Shown in pieces: positions 1-9,826 of a stretch of 64,000 nucleotides of DNA. The stretch's first letter is position 1; each line of letters begins with the position of its first letter. A model generated the notes under the pieces. That model worked only from the letters and a program-made list of their open reading frames with translations, ran no database searches and had not been told where the DNA came from. Both the position numbers and the translations under genes were made by a program. The stretch spans positions 1,612,001 through 1,676,000 of the forward strand of contig NZ_CP046507.1 in assembly GCF_009741445.1 (NCBI RefSeq). Reading direction: 5' to 3'. Origin of the DNA: Mycobacterium avium subsp. avium. Its GTDB lineage: Bacteria > Actinomycetota > Actinomycetes > Mycobacteriales > Mycobacteriaceae.

Positions 1-914
1 GCCTCAAGGACGCCTACACCGGCGACGAGGATCCCCAGACGCAGGCCAAGATCGACAACGTGCAGACGATGGCGCGCGCGATCGTGCACGCCGCCAACAT
101 GGGCGCGTCGGTGATCAACATCTCCGACGTGACCTGCATGAGCGCCCGCAACATCATCGACCAGCGGGCGCTGGGCGCCGCGGTGCGCTACGCGGCGGTC
201 GACAAGAACGCCGTCATCGTCGCCGCGGCCGGGGACACCAGCAAGAAGGACTGCAAACAGAACCCGCCGCATGATCCGTTGCAGCCCAACGATCCTCGCA
301 ACTGGAACTCCGTCACCACCGTCGTGACGCCGTCCTGGTTCAGCGACTACGTGCTCACGGTCGGCGCGGTCGACACCGAAGGCCACCCGCTCAGCCAGGG
401 CAACCAGGGGCAGGCGTCGACCAGCGTGGCCGGCCCGTGGGTGGGAATCGCCGCGCCCGGCACCGACGTCGTCGGACTCTCACCCCGCGACGACGGGCTG
501 ATCAACGCCATCGACGGGCCGGACAACACCCTGCTGGTCCCGTCCGGCACCAGCTTCTCCGCGGCGATCGTGTCCGGGGTGGCGGCGCTGGTTCGCGCCA
601 AATACCCGCAGCTGTCGGCGTACCAGGTGATCAACCGGCTGACGCGGACCGCCCGGGCGCCCGCGCGCGGGGTGGACAACCAGGTCGGTCACGGGATCGT
701 CGACCCGGTCGCGGCGCTGACCTGGGACGTGCCCGACGGGCCGGTCAAGCCGCCGCAGCAGCTCTCGGCGCCGCTGACCATTCCGAAACCGGTCCCGCGC
801 CGGGATATGGTGCCAATATGGGTGGCGGCCGGAGGATTGTTCGGGGCGCTCCTGATCGGCGGCGCAGTGTTCGGTACGGCGATGCTGATGAAGCGATCGC
901 GCAGGCAGCAATAG
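1..914 (+). CDS. mycP5: MycP5 mycosin, ESX-5 subtilisin-like protease (3' part)
   Basis: This is the C-terminal part of a membrane-anchored subtilisin-family serine protease; the gene enters from the left edge and reads in frame from base 3. The catalytic serine lies in [13 protein letters not shown] (about 540-580), the classic GTSxxxP-type subtilase block. A hydrophobic stretch at about 815-890 followed by KRSRRQQ is the C-terminal membrane anchor. The catalytic Asp and His lie upstream of the window. Mycosins are membrane components of type VII secretion; MycP5 is needed for ESX-5 complex stability and cleaves PE_PGRS substrates. It is 19 bp upstream of eccE5 in the usual ESX-5 order. The identification rests on the motifs plus the eccE5-eccA5 context. 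Confidence 0.93.
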   Translation, partial: LKDAYTGDEDPQTQAKIDNVQTMARAIVHAANMGASVINISDVTCMSARNIIDQRALGAAVRYAAVDKNAVIVAAAGDTSKKDCKQNPPHDPLQPNDPRNWNSVTTVVTPSWFSDYVLTVGAVDTEGHPLSQGNQGQASTSVAGPWVGIAAPGTDVVGLSPRDDGLINAIDGPDNTLLVPSGTSFSAAIVSGVAALVRAKYPQLSAYQVINRLTRTARAPARGVDNQVGHGIVDPVAALTWDVPDGPVKPPQQLSAPLTIPKPVPRRDMVPIWVAAGGLFGALLIGGAVFGTAMLMKRSRRQQ

Positions 915-933
915 GGGCGGAGCAGCAAGACAG

Positions 934-2142
934 ATGAAGGCTCAGCGCAGATTGGGGTTGTCCTTGACGTGGCCCCGGCTGACCACGGTGTTTCTGGTCG
1001 ACATCGTGATCATGGTGGTGGCCAGCCACTGCCCGGAATCCTGGCAGGGCACCTATCGCATCGCGTTCTGGGTCGGCGTCGGGCTGGCCGTGCTGGTGAC
1101 GCTGCTGTCGCTGGTGACCTACCACGGCATCACGGTGGCGTCGGGGCTGGCCACCTGGCTGTGGGACTGGTCCGCCGATCCCGGCTCCGCGCTGGCCGCG
1201 GGCTGCACGCCGGCCCTGGACCACCAGCGCCGGTTCGGCCGCGACAAGGTCGGGGTGCGCGAGTACAAAGGCCAACTCGTCTCGGTGATCGCCGTCAACG
1301 GCGGCGACGACGAGACGGGGTCGCGGCATCGGCACCGCGCCGCGTCCCCGACCCTGCTGGTGGCGGCCGTCGCCTCGGGGCTGCGCCAATTCGACATCCA
1401 CCTCGACGACATCGACATCGTGTCGGTCAAGGTCCGGCGGGGCGGTCCCGACGCCAGGTCCGCCGAGCTGTCGAAGCTCGACGACTTCGGCCCCGAGGAG
1501 TGGGACGTGGTCGGCGACGAACCCGCCTCCTACATTCGCCGGACCTGGCTGGTGTTGCGGATGAACCCGCAGCGCAACGTCGCAGCGGTGGCGGCCCGCG
1601 ATTCGCTGGCCTCGACGCTGGTGGCGGCCACCGAACGGCTGGCCCAGGATCTCGACGGGCTGACCTGCGCGGCCCGCCCGCTGACCGCCGAGGAGATCGC
1701 CGAGGTGGACCGGGCGGTGCTGGCCGACCTGGAACCGACCTGGAGCCGCCCCGGGTGGCGCCGCCTCAAGCACTTCAACGGGTTCGTGACGAGCCTGTGG
1801 CTGTCGCCGTCCGACATCACCACCGACAAGCTCGAGGAGCTGTGGGACGACGACACCTTCGCCACCGTGCTGACCATCCGGCTGACCGCCCGCGCCGGCC
1901 GGCCGCACGTGTCGGCGTGGGTGCGCTACCACACCGAGAAGCGGCTGCGCCGGAACATCTCGTCGGGGCTGAACCGTCTCACCGGGCGCCAGCTGGCCGC
2001 GGTGCGGGCCAGCCTGCCCGTCCCGACCGCCCGGCCGCTGCTGGAGGTGCCGAGCCGTCCGCTGCGCGCCGACGATGACGAGCTGTCGCTGTCGCTCGCT
2101 GCACCCCGGGAGAGCGCGGCGGGCGTACCCGTGGCGCAATGA
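934..2142 (+). CDS. eccE5: EccE5, ESX-5 membrane component
   Basis: A 402-residue protein with two adjacent N-terminal membrane helices (about residues 12-28 and 47-66) and a soluble remainder, the layout of EccE proteins that sit at the edge of the ESX membrane complex. Length agrees with the M. tuberculosis protein (about 406 residues). It lies between mycP5 and eccA5 and its stop overlaps the eccA5 start by 4 bases (ATGA), so the two are translationally coupled. EccE has no enzymatic motif; assignment rests on topology, size and position. Confidence 0.93.
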   Translation: MKAQRRLGLSLTWPRLTTVFLVDIVIMVVASHCPESWQGTYRIAFWVGVGLAVLVTLLSLVTYHGITVASGLATWLWDWSADPGSALAAGCTPALDHQRRFGRDKVGVREYKGQLVSVIAVNGGDDETGSRHRHRAASPTLLVAAVASGLRQFDIHLDDIDIVSVKVRRGGPDARSAELSKLDDFGPEEWDVVGDEPASYIRRTWLVLRMNPQRNVAAVAARDSLASTLVAATERLAQDLDGLTCAARPLTAEEIAEVDRAVLADLEPTWSRPGWRRLKHFNGFVTSLWLSPSDITTDKLEELWDDDTFATVLTIRLTARAGRPHVSAWVRYHTEKRLRRNISSGLNRLTGRQLAAVRASLPVPTARPLLEVPSRPLRADDDELSLSLAAPRESAAGVPVAQ

Positions 2143-3971
2143 CGCGGCCGCAGTCCACCGCTGAGGGCGCCCGCAACGCCATGGTCGCCGGCCTGCTGGC
2201 ATCGGGGGTGTCGGTCAACGGATTACAGCCCAGCCACAATCCACAGGTCGCGGCGCAGATGTTCACCACCGCCACCAACCTGGATCCCACCATGTGTGAC
2301 GCCTGGCTGGCGCGGATCCTGGCGGGGGAGCAGAGCCTCGACGTGCTGGCCGGTGCCTGGTCCTCCATCCGCACGTTCGGCTGGGAGACCCGCCGCCTGG
2401 GCGTCACCGAATTGCAGTTCCGCCCAGAGGTTTCCGACGGCCTGTTCCTGCGGCTGGCCGTCACCAGCGTGGAATCGCTAGCGTGCGCCTACGCCGTGGT
2501 GCTCGCCGAGGCGAAGCACTACGCCGAGGCGGCCAAACTGATCGACGGCGTCGAACCGCGCCAGCCGGTGGACGAAGAGCTGCTCTCCTACGTGCGCGGC
2601 GTGCTGTACTTCCGCACCGGCCGGTGGCCGGACGTGCTCAACCAGTTCCCCGAGGGCAAGGGCTGGCGCCAGCCCGAGCTGAAGGCCGCCGGGGCGGCCA
2701 TGGCCACCACGGCGCTGGCCTCGCTCGGGGTGTTCGAGGAGGCGCTGCGCCGCGGCCAGGAGGCCATCGAGGGCGACCGGGTGCCGGGCGCGGCCAACAT
2801 CGCCCTGTACACCCAGGGCATGTGCCTGCGGCACCTGGGCCGCGAGGACGAGGCCGTCGAACTGCTGCGGCGGGTGTATTCGCGCGACCCCAAGTTCACC
2901 CCGGCCCGCGAAGCGCTGGACAACCCCACCTACCGGCTGGTGTTGACCGACCCGGAAACGATCGAGGCCCGCACCGACCCGTGGGACCCCGACAGCGCGC
3001 CCACCCGCGCCGAGGCCGAAGCCGCCCGCCACGCCGAGGAGGCGGCCAAGTACCTGGCCGAAGGCGACGCCGAACTCAACGCCATGCTGGGCATGGAGCG
3101 GGCCAAGCGCGAGATCAAGCTGATCAAGTCGACGACGAAGGTGAACCTGGCCCGCGCCAAGATGGGACTCCCGGTGCCGGTGACGTCGCGCCACACCCTG
3201 CTGCTGGGCCCGCCGGGAACCGGAAAGACCTCGGTGGCAAGGGCTTTCACCAAGCAGCTGTGCGGGTTGACGGTGCTGCGCAAGCCGCTGGTGGTGGAGA
3301 CCAGCCGCACCAAGCTGTTGGGCCGATACATGGCCGACGCCGAGAAGAATACCGAGGAGATGCTCGAGGGCGCCCTGGGCGGCGCGGTGTTCTTCGACGA
3401 GATGCACACCCTGCACGAGAAGGGCTACCAGCAGGGTGACCCGTACGGGAACGCGATCATCAACACCTTGCTGCTGTACATGGAGAACCATCGCGACGAG
3501 CTGGTGGTGTTCGGCGCCGGCTACGCCAAGGCCATGGACAAGATGCTCGAGGTGAATCAGGGTCTGCGACGGCGCTTTTCGACCGTGATCGAGTTTTTCA
3601 GCTACACCCCGGACGAACTGGTCGCGCTGACCCGGTTGATGGGCCAGGAGAACGAGGACGTCATCACCGACGAAGCGGCGCAGGCGCTGCTGCCGTCGTA
3701 CACCAAGTTCTATCTCGACGAAAGCTATTCGGAGGACGGCGATCTCATCCGCGGCATCGACACGCTGGGCAACGCCGGCTTCGTGCGCAACGTGGTGGAG
3801 AAGGCGCGCGATCACCGCAGCTTCCGGCTGGACGACGAGGACCTGGATGCCATGCTGGCCAGCGACGTGACCGAGTTCAGCGAGCGCCAGCTGCTGCGTT
3901 TCAAGGAGCTGACCCGCGAGGACCTCGCCGAGGGCCTCAGTGCGGCGGTGGCAGAGAAGAAGACCACCTAG
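2139..3971 (+). CDS. eccA5: EccA5, ESX-5 cytosolic AAA+ ATPase
   Basis: A 610-residue CbxX/CfqX-type AAA+ ATPase. The N-terminal half (to about residue 290) is TPR-like helical repeat, as in known EccA structures. The C-terminal AAA module has Walker A GPPGTGKT at residues 357-364 and Walker B AVFFDE at 416-421. EccA proteins act in the cytosol and are thought to free PE/PPE substrates from the EspG chaperone before export. The PE/PPE genes directly downstream fit that job. Length equals that of the M. tuberculosis protein as I recall it. Confidence 0.95.
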   Translation: MTRPQSTAEGARNAMVAGLLASGVSVNGLQPSHNPQVAAQMFTTATNLDPTMCDAWLARILAGEQSLDVLAGAWSSIRTFGWETRRLGVTELQFRPEVSDGLFLRLAVTSVESLACAYAVVLAEAKHYAEAAKLIDGVEPRQPVDEELLSYVRGVLYFRTGRWPDVLNQFPEGKGWRQPELKAAGAAMATTALASLGVFEEALRRGQEAIEGDRVPGAANIALYTQGMCLRHLGREDEAVELLRRVYSRDPKFTPAREALDNPTYRLVLTDPETIEARTDPWDPDSAPTRAEAEAARHAEEAAKYLAEGDAELNAMLGMERAKREIKLIKSTTKVNLARAKMGLPVPVTSRHTLLLGPPGTGKTSVARAFTKQLCGLTVLRKPLVVETSRTKLLGRYMADAEKNTEEMLEGALGGAVFFDEMHTLHEKGYQQGDPYGNAIINTLLLYMENHRDELVVFGAGYAKAMDKMLEVNQGLRRRFSTVIEFFSYTPDELVALTRLMGQENEDVITDEAAQALLPSYTKFYLDESYSEDGDLIRGIDTLGNAGFVRNVVEKARDHRSFRLDDEDLDAMLASDVTEFSERQLLRFKELTREDLAEGLSAAVAEKKTT

Positions 3972-4065
3972 CCTTCCCCCGAGGTGACGTGGGCGTGAAC
4001 CGTTGGTATCGCGTTGTGGATCAGCTTGACTCGCCGACCCCCGAGTGCCACCATTGCCAATGCAA

Positions 4066-4232
4066 GCACCTCGCTAGGTGAGGCGTCTGCACGGACACAG
4101 GCCACTGACCTCGAACGTCGAAAGACGCCCAGGGTCAGGACAGCTCCTCCCGGATTAAGGGTTGAGCCCAAGTGGCTTCCGGCTTTTGACGGCCGGATAC
4201 GCCGTGTGGTGCCGAAGCTCTGACGAGAGGGG
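4066..4232 (+). promoter_or_regulatory. M-box (ykoK leader) magnesium riboswitch
   Basis: The leader carries the conserved M-box blocks in order: CTAGGTGAGGC (about 4074-4084), ACGGACACAGGCCACTG (about 4091-4107), GAACGTCGAAAGACGCC (about 4113-4129), GGGTCAGGACAGCTCCTC (from about 4132) and TAAGGGTTGAGCCC (about 4156-4169). Outer pairing can close between CCTCG near 4069 and CGAGAGG near 4225. M-boxes bind Mg2+ and turn off downstream genes when it is plentiful. The next gene is the PE gene at 4521. In M. tuberculosis an M-box precedes PE20-PPE31, so this is very likely the equivalent leader. Confidence 0.9.
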
Positions 4233-4520
4233 TGCCGCGCCCGGCTATTTCGGCTGGTCGCTCCTCCCCATGTGCGAACCTATGGCACCCGCGCGTGCCG
4301 CGGCCTTGAGGAGGTGAGAGCGATTGAGTCCCGATGACAGTCCTTACTCCAGATCGACGACGACGTCGCTTCGATCCGTCCTCGGCATCGTTTTTGCCTG
4401 AATTGGCTTGTAAATAGCCAACTTTACTCCGAGCGCCTGCGCGCCGATCGGTGGCGCTGACGCGCGCGCGGAACCTTCCCGAGCCCTCGGGCTCGCTCGC
4501 GCCTGAACAGGAGCACTCCG
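4233..4520 (+). promoter_or_regulatory. 5' leader between the M-box and the PE gene
   Basis: No gene is supported here. The stretch holds GC-rich self-complementary segments, including GGGGTGCC near 4230 and GGCACCC near 4284, which could pair across about 50 bases. It is the likely expression platform and leader of the Mg2+-controlled PE/PPE transcript. A ribosome binding site, CAGGAG at about 4508-4513, precedes the PE start. Confidence 0.5.
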
Positions 4521-4820
4521 ATGATGTATGTCACCGCACAGCCGGAAGCCATGAATGCCGCCGCCGACCGCTTGCAGCAGATCGGCACCGCACTGGCAGC
4601 CCAGACCGGGGCCAACTCCGCGCCGATGACCGGCGTCGTCCCGGCCGCCGCCGACCCGGTCTCGCTGCTGGCCGCGGCGCGATTCGCCCAGCACGGGCAG
4701 GCTTTTCAGGCGGTCAGCGCCGAAGCGGCCGCGGTCCACGAGATGTTCGTGACCACCTTGCAGACCAGCGCCGGATCGTACGCGGGCACCGAGGCCGCGA
4801 ACGCGGCGGCGGCCCGCTGA
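4521..4820 (+). CDS. PE family protein (PE20-like by context)
   Basis: A 99-residue protein that is essentially a bare PE domain, with the Pro-Glu pair at residues 8-9 (TAQPEAMNAAADRL) and two helical halves. The YxxxD/E-type export signal expected near the PE C-terminus is only loosely represented by SYAGTE. PE proteins fold with a PPE partner and are exported by ESX systems. The PPE gene starts 18 bp downstream, and an M-box lies upstream, the M. tuberculosis PE20-PPE31 arrangement. PE20/PPE31 has been linked to Mg2+ uptake there. It is the only PE gene among six PPE genes here. Confidence 0.88.
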   Translation: MMYVTAQPEAMNAAADRLQQIGTALAAQTGANSAPMTGVVPAAADPVSLLAAARFAQHGQAFQAVSAEAAAVHEMFVTTLQTSAGSYAGTEAANAAAAR

Positions 4821-4838
4821 ACCTTCAAGGGGGGACCC

Positions 4839-5969
4839 GTGATCGACTTCGCGGCGTTGCCGCCAGAGATCAATTCGGCCAGAATCTACGCCGGACCCGG
4901 ATCGGCGCCGATGATGTCGGCCGCCGCCGCGTGGAACACCATGGCTGCCGAAATGCGTTCCGCCGCGGCCTCTTACGGCGCGGTAATTTCGGAGCTGACC
5001 AGTGCCGACTGGTTCGGTCCGTCGTCGATGTCGATGCTCGCGGCGGTCACGCCGTATCTGACCTGGCTGACCGACACCGCCACCCGGGCCGAAGAGGCGG
5101 CCGCGCAGGCCAACTCCGCGGCGACCGCGTACGAGGCGGCATTCGCCATGACGGTGCCCCCGGCGGTGGTGGCGGCCAACCGCGCGCAGCTGGCAACGTT
5201 GGTGGCCACCAACGTCTTCGGCCAGAACACCCCGGCCATCGCGGCCACCGAGGCCGAGTACGGACAGATGTGGGCCCAGGACGCCGCGGCGATGAACGGG
5301 TATGCCGTCGCCTCGACCGCGGCGACACGGTTGACACCGATGACGGCGCCACGGTCTAACACCAGCCCGGAAGGTGTTGCGGCCCAGGCTACGTCGGTGA
5401 CCAACGCCGCCCAGGCGCCGGCGGGAACGGTGCAGTCGACGGTGTCGTCGTCCGGGCTGGCCGGCCTGTTGAGCGGTTCGGACAACTCGGCCTTCGGAAC
5501 CTTCACCAACGGCAACTTCTTCAGCACCGCCGTGGTCAACGGATCCCTCGCCGGCGGCCCGTTCAACCCGCAATTCATCATCTCCTCGGTGCAGGGCGTC
5601 CTGGCCGCGCAGCACGCCACCACACTGGGCGGGCTGGGGGACTTCGCCGCCGACGCCGAAGGCGCCGCGACCGCCGACCTGGCGGCCAGCACGGGGGGAT
5701 CGGCCCCGGTAGCCGCCGGGATGGGTCGCGCGCAGCTGGTGGGGTCGCTGTCGGTGCCGCAGGGCTGGGCCAACGCCGCGACGATCAACCCCGGTCAAGC
5801 CGCCGTGCCCGCCACCGGCGTCACCGGTCTCACCGACGCGGCGTCGGCGGCGGGCGGGCCCGGGGGCGTCGCGGGGCCGGTGGGCGGCACCGGCAGGCGA
5901 CTTCGCCGCGCCATCCCCAAATACGGTTTCCGGCCCGTCGTCATGCCACGTCCGCCGGCCGCCGGCTGA
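4839..5969 (+). CDS. PPE family protein, SVP subfamily (PPE31-like by context)
   Basis: A 376-residue PPE protein. The N-terminus reads [16 protein letters not shown], with the PPE triad and the long helical domain to about residue 180, including the WxG-like segment SADWFGPSS. The SVP block [10 protein letters not shown] is near residues 300-310, placing it in the PPE-SVP subfamily. It ends [16 protein letters not shown], an ending shared with the next PPE gene. It starts at GTG after a purine-rich AAGGGGGGAC. It is the obvious partner of the PE gene 18 bp upstream and probably an ESX-5 substrate. Confidence 0.92.
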   Translation: MIDFAALPPEINSARIYAGPGSAPMMSAAAAWNTMAAEMRSAAASYGAVISELTSADWFGPSSMSMLAAVTPYLTWLTDTATRAEEAAAQANSAATAYEAAFAMTVPPAVVAANRAQLATLVATNVFGQNTPAIAATEAEYGQMWAQDAAAMNGYAVASTAATRLTPMTAPRSNTSPEGVAAQATSVTNAAQAPAGTVQSTVSSSGLAGLLSGSDNSAFGTFTNGNFFSTAVVNGSLAGGPFNPQFIISSVQGVLAAQHATTLGGLGDFAADAEGAATADLAASTGGSAPVAAGMGRAQLVGSLSVPQGWANAATINPGQAAVPATGVTGLTDAASAAGGPGGVAGPVGGTGRRLRRAIPKYGFRPVVMPRPPAAG

Positions 5970-5988
5970 GAACTCGGGAGAAGATGTC

Positions 5989-7203
5989 ATGTCGATCTAC
6001 GCGGGACTGCCGCCGGAAGTCAACTCGGCGAGAATGTATTCCGGCCCGGGTTCGGAATCCATGCTGGCCGCCGCGGCCGCCTGGAACGCCCTTTCTGCTG
6101 AATTACGCTCCGCCGCAACAGATTACGAGTCGGCGATCGCGACGCTCACCGGCGAAGGCTGGTTCGGACCGTCCGCGGCGAAGATGTCGGCGGCGGTCAC
6201 GCCGTATCTCGAGTGGCTGCACAGCACCGCCACGCAGGCCGAGCAGGCCGGGGCCCAAGCCAACGCGGCCGCCGCCGCCTACCAGGCCGCGTTCGCCGCG
6301 ACCGTGCCCCCGGCCGTCGTCGCGGCCAACCGCACCCAGCTGGCGAACCTGGTGGCCGGCAACATCTTCGGGCAGAACGCCGGATTGATCGCGGCCAACG
6401 AGGCCCAATACGGCGACATGTGGGCGCAGGACGCCGCCGCCATGACCGGCTATGCCAGCGCCTCGAACGCGGCCACCCAGCAGCTGACGCCGTTCACCCC
6501 GCCGCGCCCGGACACCACCGCCAACGGCATTGCCGCCCAGGCCAACACGGTCGCCCAAGCCGCCAACGACGCCGGCAGCGGGGATCCCTCCGGCGGCTTG
6601 CTCGCCTGGCTCGGCCTGGCGCCCAACACCAACGGACCCGGCCAGCCCGGGCTCGCGGGACTGATGAACTTTTTGGATGGATCCGACGGGAATGTGTTGG
6701 GAAGCTTCCTCAACAACGCCTCGGTCGCCAACCTCTCCAACGCCTTCACCACCAGCGGGCTGCTGAACCCGACCTCGTTCGTCGACGCGGCGGTCAACTT
6801 GAACTCCATCAACTCGCTGAACGCCGTCGACTCCACCACGTCGGGACTGGGCGTGCTGGCGGCCGGGCTCGGCGGCACGGCGAACCTGGCGTCGGCGGCC
6901 GCGCCCGGTGCGGCAGCGGCGGCGGAGGTGGGGCAGGCGAGTCTGGTTGGGGCCCTGTCGGTTCCGCCGACCTGGGGTGCAACCGGAGCGGCCATCACGC
7001 CGCTGGCGGCGACGACTCAGGTCGGCCTGGGCGCCTACCACGGCTTCGGCTCGGCCACCCCGATGGTGATGGAAGAGGCTGGGGCAGTGGGCATGCCGGG
7101 AGTGCCGCTGGCGGGCCTCCCCGGTGCGCATGAGGACGAGTTCTCCGAGCCGATGTACGGGTTCCGCCCGCGCATCATCGGCCGCCCGCCGGCCGCCGGG
7201 TGA
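5989..7203 (+). CDS. PPE family protein, SVP subfamily
   Basis: A 404-residue PPE protein starting SIYAGLPPEVNSARMY, with ribosome binding site GGGAGAAG just upstream. The PPE domain covers about residues 1-180; the SVP block VGALSVPPTW is near 321-331; the C-terminus YGFRPRIIGRPPAAG matches the ending of the preceding PPE. It lies 19 bp after that gene, so the PE-PPE-PPE run is probably one transcript under the M-box. A DUF732 gene starts 17 bp downstream. It is likely a PPE32/33-type ESX-5 substrate; a one-to-one orthologue cannot be named from sequence alone. Confidence 0.9.
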   Translation: MSIYAGLPPEVNSARMYSGPGSESMLAAAAAWNALSAELRSAATDYESAIATLTGEGWFGPSAAKMSAAVTPYLEWLHSTATQAEQAGAQANAAAAAYQAAFAATVPPAVVAANRTQLANLVAGNIFGQNAGLIAANEAQYGDMWAQDAAAMTGYASASNAATQQLTPFTPPRPDTTANGIAAQANTVAQAANDAGSGDPSGGLLAWLGLAPNTNGPGQPGLAGLMNFLDGSDGNVLGSFLNNASVANLSNAFTTSGLLNPTSFVDAAVNLNSINSLNAVDSTTSGLGVLAAGLGGTANLASAAAPGAAAAAEVGQASLVGALSVPPTWGATGAAITPLAATTQVGLGAYHGFGSATPMVMEEAGAVGMPGVPLAGLPGAHEDEFSEPMYGFRPRIIGRPPAAG

Positions 7204-7220
7204 GGACGGGAGGTCGCGAC

Positions 7221-7556
7221 ATGAGAGCCCTAGCGCTGCTGGCCGGCGCGGCCGCCCTGGTCGGCATGGCGATACCGGCGCACGCCGATTCCGATGACGA
7301 TGCGTTCCTCGCCGCCCTCAACAAGGCCGGCATCACCTATCCCGACCCCACCCGCGCGATAAGGGCCGGCCAGAAGGTGTGCGACCTGGCCGGCTCGGGC
7401 ACCACGGAGCTGGACATCATCCGGGATGTCCACGAGCTCAACCCCGCATTCAGTACGGCAAAGGCGGCCCTGTTCGTTCAGGCCGCCGCCGGCGCCTACT
7501 GTCCCGACCGGCTGTCGATCAGCGACGGCGGCACGAACCCGCACAGCAATAGCTAG
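7221..7556 (+). CDS. Small secreted DUF732 protein
   Basis: A 111-residue protein with an N-terminal signal peptide ending near AIPAHADS. The mature domain has the DUF732 pattern: DDAFLAALNKAGITY near the start, one Cys in GQKVCDLA and a second in GAYCPD, probably a disulfide. I chose ATG 7221 because GGGAGG at 7208-7213 is well spaced for it; a GTG at 7200 overlapping the PPE stop is possible but has no such site. DUF732 proteins are small exported mycobacterial proteins of unknown function. The gene follows a PPE gene directly, as two others here do. Confidence 0.85.
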   Translation: MRALALLAGAAALVGMAIPAHADSDDDAFLAALNKAGITYPDPTRAIRAGQKVCDLAGSGTTELDIIRDVHELNPAFSTAKAALFVQAAAGAYCPDRLSISDGGTNPHSNS

Positions 7557-7784
7557 GGCGGTACGTACCGCCACCCCGGCCCGGCCCGCAGGGCGCTACA
7601 CGACGCCGGTTTTCTCCAACGGCAATTCAGTAAATTCCGTCACACCGGCAATGTCGCGAGACACCCGAACCGACGCGTTCCCGCTGCCCGAAAATCGATC
7701 TGACCACGTCGTTATTGCCATACAGGAAACTGTCAGTAGCTAATCAGTGCCAGGGCAGATTGGCCGCGTATACTCGTATGAGAG

Positions 7785-7938
7785 GACGTCGCCGCGCTCG
7801 TGCGGCCGCACGAGCGCGGACGTCACCGACAGCGCTGTCGGCTCGATTTTCGGTCGATCGCATTTCACCGAAATGGTGACGAGCATCGACTGAAGATGCG
7901 CGACACACCCCGGTGATGCCGGGTCGCTCAGGGGTGTG
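7785..7938. terminator. Cluster of five inverted repeats, probable operon terminator or structured RNA
   Basis: Five inverted repeats lie back to back: a perfect 28-bp palindrome at 7792-7819 (arm CCGCGCTCGTGCGG); a perfect 16-bp palindrome CCGACAGCGCTGTCGG at 7826-7841 followed by CTCGATTTT; TCACC/GGTGA at 7865-7879; GCATC/GATGC at 7883-7899; and CACACCCC/GGGGTGTG at 7904-7938. The second has a short T-run and could act as an intrinsic terminator for the PE-PPE-PPE-DUF732 operon. The whole may instead be a structured noncoding RNA. Confidence 0.5.
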
Positions 7939-8391
7939 CGAGGCAACCGCAATGCCAGAACTCCGTCGCTGAGATAAGCGAGACGGGAGGTTTACAAGGT
8001 TACGCATTTCGGGCGCAATAAGGATGGCTTTCCGGCCAATTGTATAAATCGGCGATGACGCCGAATCGCGAGCATTTCCCGTCGAACCGATAACCGATTG
8101 TTCACCGGGATCGGCCCGTGGTCGGATGCTGCCCACAGCACGTTGATCGAGTGACTTGCGCCACTGAGCTGGGCCTTCAGTCCGCGTGTTCTCACACGCG
8201 ACGGCGGGCCGCGACATCGATGTTTTACATGGGTTTACCTGACGGGAACGCCCGCTGAATAACTTTTGTGCAGCATTGTCTGTGCATTAGCAGCGTGGCT
8301 GACTGGTCCTTCGTCCGGCGGGGTGACGCCGGTGCACAGCTAGGAGAGTAGGGGCTTGCTGTCTTCAACGCGCGGAATGCGCGCATGTATT

Positions 8392-8405
8392 TGAAAGCGC
8401 TTTCG
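8392..8405. promoter_or_regulatory. LacI-family/cre-like palindrome
   Basis: TGAAAGCGCTTTCG contains the perfect 12-bp palindrome GAAAGCGCTTTC with a central CG. It fits the LacI/GalR/CcpA-type consensus TGWAANCGNTNWCA at 13 of 14 positions. It lies about 85 bp upstream of the PPE gene at 8490. No LacI-type gene is present in the window, so the regulator is unknown. Confidence 0.35.
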
Positions 8406-8489
8406 ATGAATTCACTCGGCGTCGCGAATTCGTCGCTGCGGGGCGAGGGGCGGGGTGCTCGGCGTGGCGCGGGGTGGGGGAGGTCCTAA

Positions 8490-9749
8490 ATGCTGGATTT
8501 CGGTGCCTATCCGCCGGAATACAACTCGGGGCGGATGTATGTCGGCGCGGGTTCGGGCCCGCTGCTGGCCGCCGCGGCGGCGTGGGACGAGCTGGCCGCG
8601 GAGTTGCAGAGCGTCGGGGCGTCGTACGGCTCGACCGTCGAGACGCTGACCACCGGCCCGTGGACCGGGCCCTCGTCCATCGCGATGGCGGCCGCGGCGG
8701 CACCGTATGTGGCGTGGCTGCAGGCCACCGGCGCGCAGGCCGAGCAGGCCGGCGCCCAGGCCAAGCTCGCCGCCGCCGCCTATGAGACAGCCTTCGCCGC
8801 CACGGTGCCGCCGCCGGTGATCGCGGCCAACCGGGCCCTGCTCGCCACGCTGGTGGCCACCAACATCCTGGGGCAGAACACCCCGGCAATCGCCGCCACC
8901 GAGGCGCACTACATGGAGATGTGGGCCCAGGATGCGGCCGCGATGTACGCCTATGCGGCGTCCTCGGCCAGCGCCGCCCAGCTGACACCGTTCACCGAAC
9001 CCCCGCGCACCACCAACGAGTCGGCCGGGCCGCTGCAGTCGGCCGCGGTCGCCCAGAGCGCTGCGCAGCCCGGCTCCAACACCGCGGCCCACCTGTCCCA
9101 GCTGAGCGCGACCGCGCAGCCGGCGGCCCAGGCGGCCGGCAATGCCGCCTCGACGACGGCCGCGTCGACCCAGCTGACGACGCCGAGCTTCATCACCAAC
9201 TGGAACGAGTTCTGGTCGGTGGTGACCGGGGTGTACTCGCCGCAGTCATGGACCACCATCCCCGGCGGCCCGTTCCTGTCGTTCGGCCAGGCCTACGCCT
9301 GGGGCCAGAACGGGCAGGGTGCCGCCGCGTATTTGGCCGGGCCGAAAGCGATTTCGGGGGCGTTGGCACCGCTGGCCAGTGGCGGCAACGCCGTCAAGCC
9401 CATGCTCAGCTCCGCGGTCGGGGCGGGGCAGGTGTCGGGGTCGATGGGCAAGGCCGCCCTGGTCGGCAGCATGTCGGTGCCGCAGGGCTGGACGGAAGCC
9501 GCCCCGGCGATCCGGACCCTCGCCCAGGTGCTGCCCGGCAACATGGCGGCGGCACCCGCCGCGATGGCCGGCGAAGAGGGCGTGTTCAGCCAGATGGCCC
9601 TGTCCAGCCTGGCCGGTCGCGCCGTCGCCGCGGCCGCCACCCGCCCGGTCGGCGGGGCTGCCTCGGCGGCCAGCTCCCTGGGTGGGGTGGCCGCCGAGGC
9701 CGACCCGGCCGCCGCCACCATCATCGTGATCCCGTGCATCGAGGAATGA
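8490..9749 (+). CDS. PPE family protein, SVP subfamily (cassette copy 1, first PPE)
   Basis: A 419-residue PPE protein with N-terminus [16 protein letters not shown] and SVP block [10 protein letters not shown] near residues 327-336. It ends [11 protein letters not shown]. The PPE at 12295 is its closest relative here: both begin [19 protein letters not shown] and end ATIIVxP. No PE gene lies next to it. It heads the second PPE group after a 933-bp gap and is 77 bp upstream of another PPE. Probably an ESX-5 substrate; function not known. Confidence 0.9.
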   Translation: MLDFGAYPPEYNSGRMYVGAGSGPLLAAAAAWDELAAELQSVGASYGSTVETLTTGPWTGPSSIAMAAAAAPYVAWLQATGAQAEQAGAQAKLAAAAYETAFAATVPPPVIAANRALLATLVATNILGQNTPAIAATEAHYMEMWAQDAAAMYAYAASSASAAQLTPFTEPPRTTNESAGPLQSAAVAQSAAQPGSNTAAHLSQLSATAQPAAQAAGNAASTTAASTQLTTPSFITNWNEFWSVVTGVYSPQSWTTIPGGPFLSFGQAYAWGQNGQGAAAYLAGPKAISGALAPLASGGNAVKPMLSSAVGAGQVSGSMGKAALVGSMSVPQGWTEAAPAIRTLAQVLPGNMAAAPAAMAGEEGVFSQMALSSLAGRAVAAAATRPVGGAASAASSLGGVAAEADPAAATIIVIPCIEE

Positions 9750-9826
9750 TCACCATGATTATCGAGACCAAACCGATTGGCCGCCAATCGCTTTCCCGTC
9801 GCGCGGCCAGGTAGGGGGCAGCAGAG

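Larger units (their letters stand above)
7557..8489. other. Long intergenic region between two PPE groups
   Basis: No gene is supported in these 933 bases. The left part holds the inverted-repeat cluster at 7785-7938. The middle (about 7980-8300) is less GC-rich than its surroundings and has no convincing reading frame; a minus-strand frame over 7744-8217 has no recognisable domain. A palindrome GAAAGCGCTTTC sits at 8393-8404, about 85 bp before the next PPE start, so the promoter of the second PPE group is probably in the last 300 bases. Confidence 0.5.

Noticed and set aside
745-2202. Long minus-strand frame of 485 codons opposite eccE5
   Set aside because: It is Arg/Gly/Pro-rich with no domain and mirrors a well-supported gene; such shadows are expected at this GC content.
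4014-4223. Short plus-strand frame after eccA5
   Set aside because: It lies within the M-box, whose conserved RNA blocks explain the sequence.
7744-8217. Minus-strand frame of 157 codons in the gene-free region
   Set aside because: No domain or convincing ribosome binding site, and it crosses the hairpin cluster.
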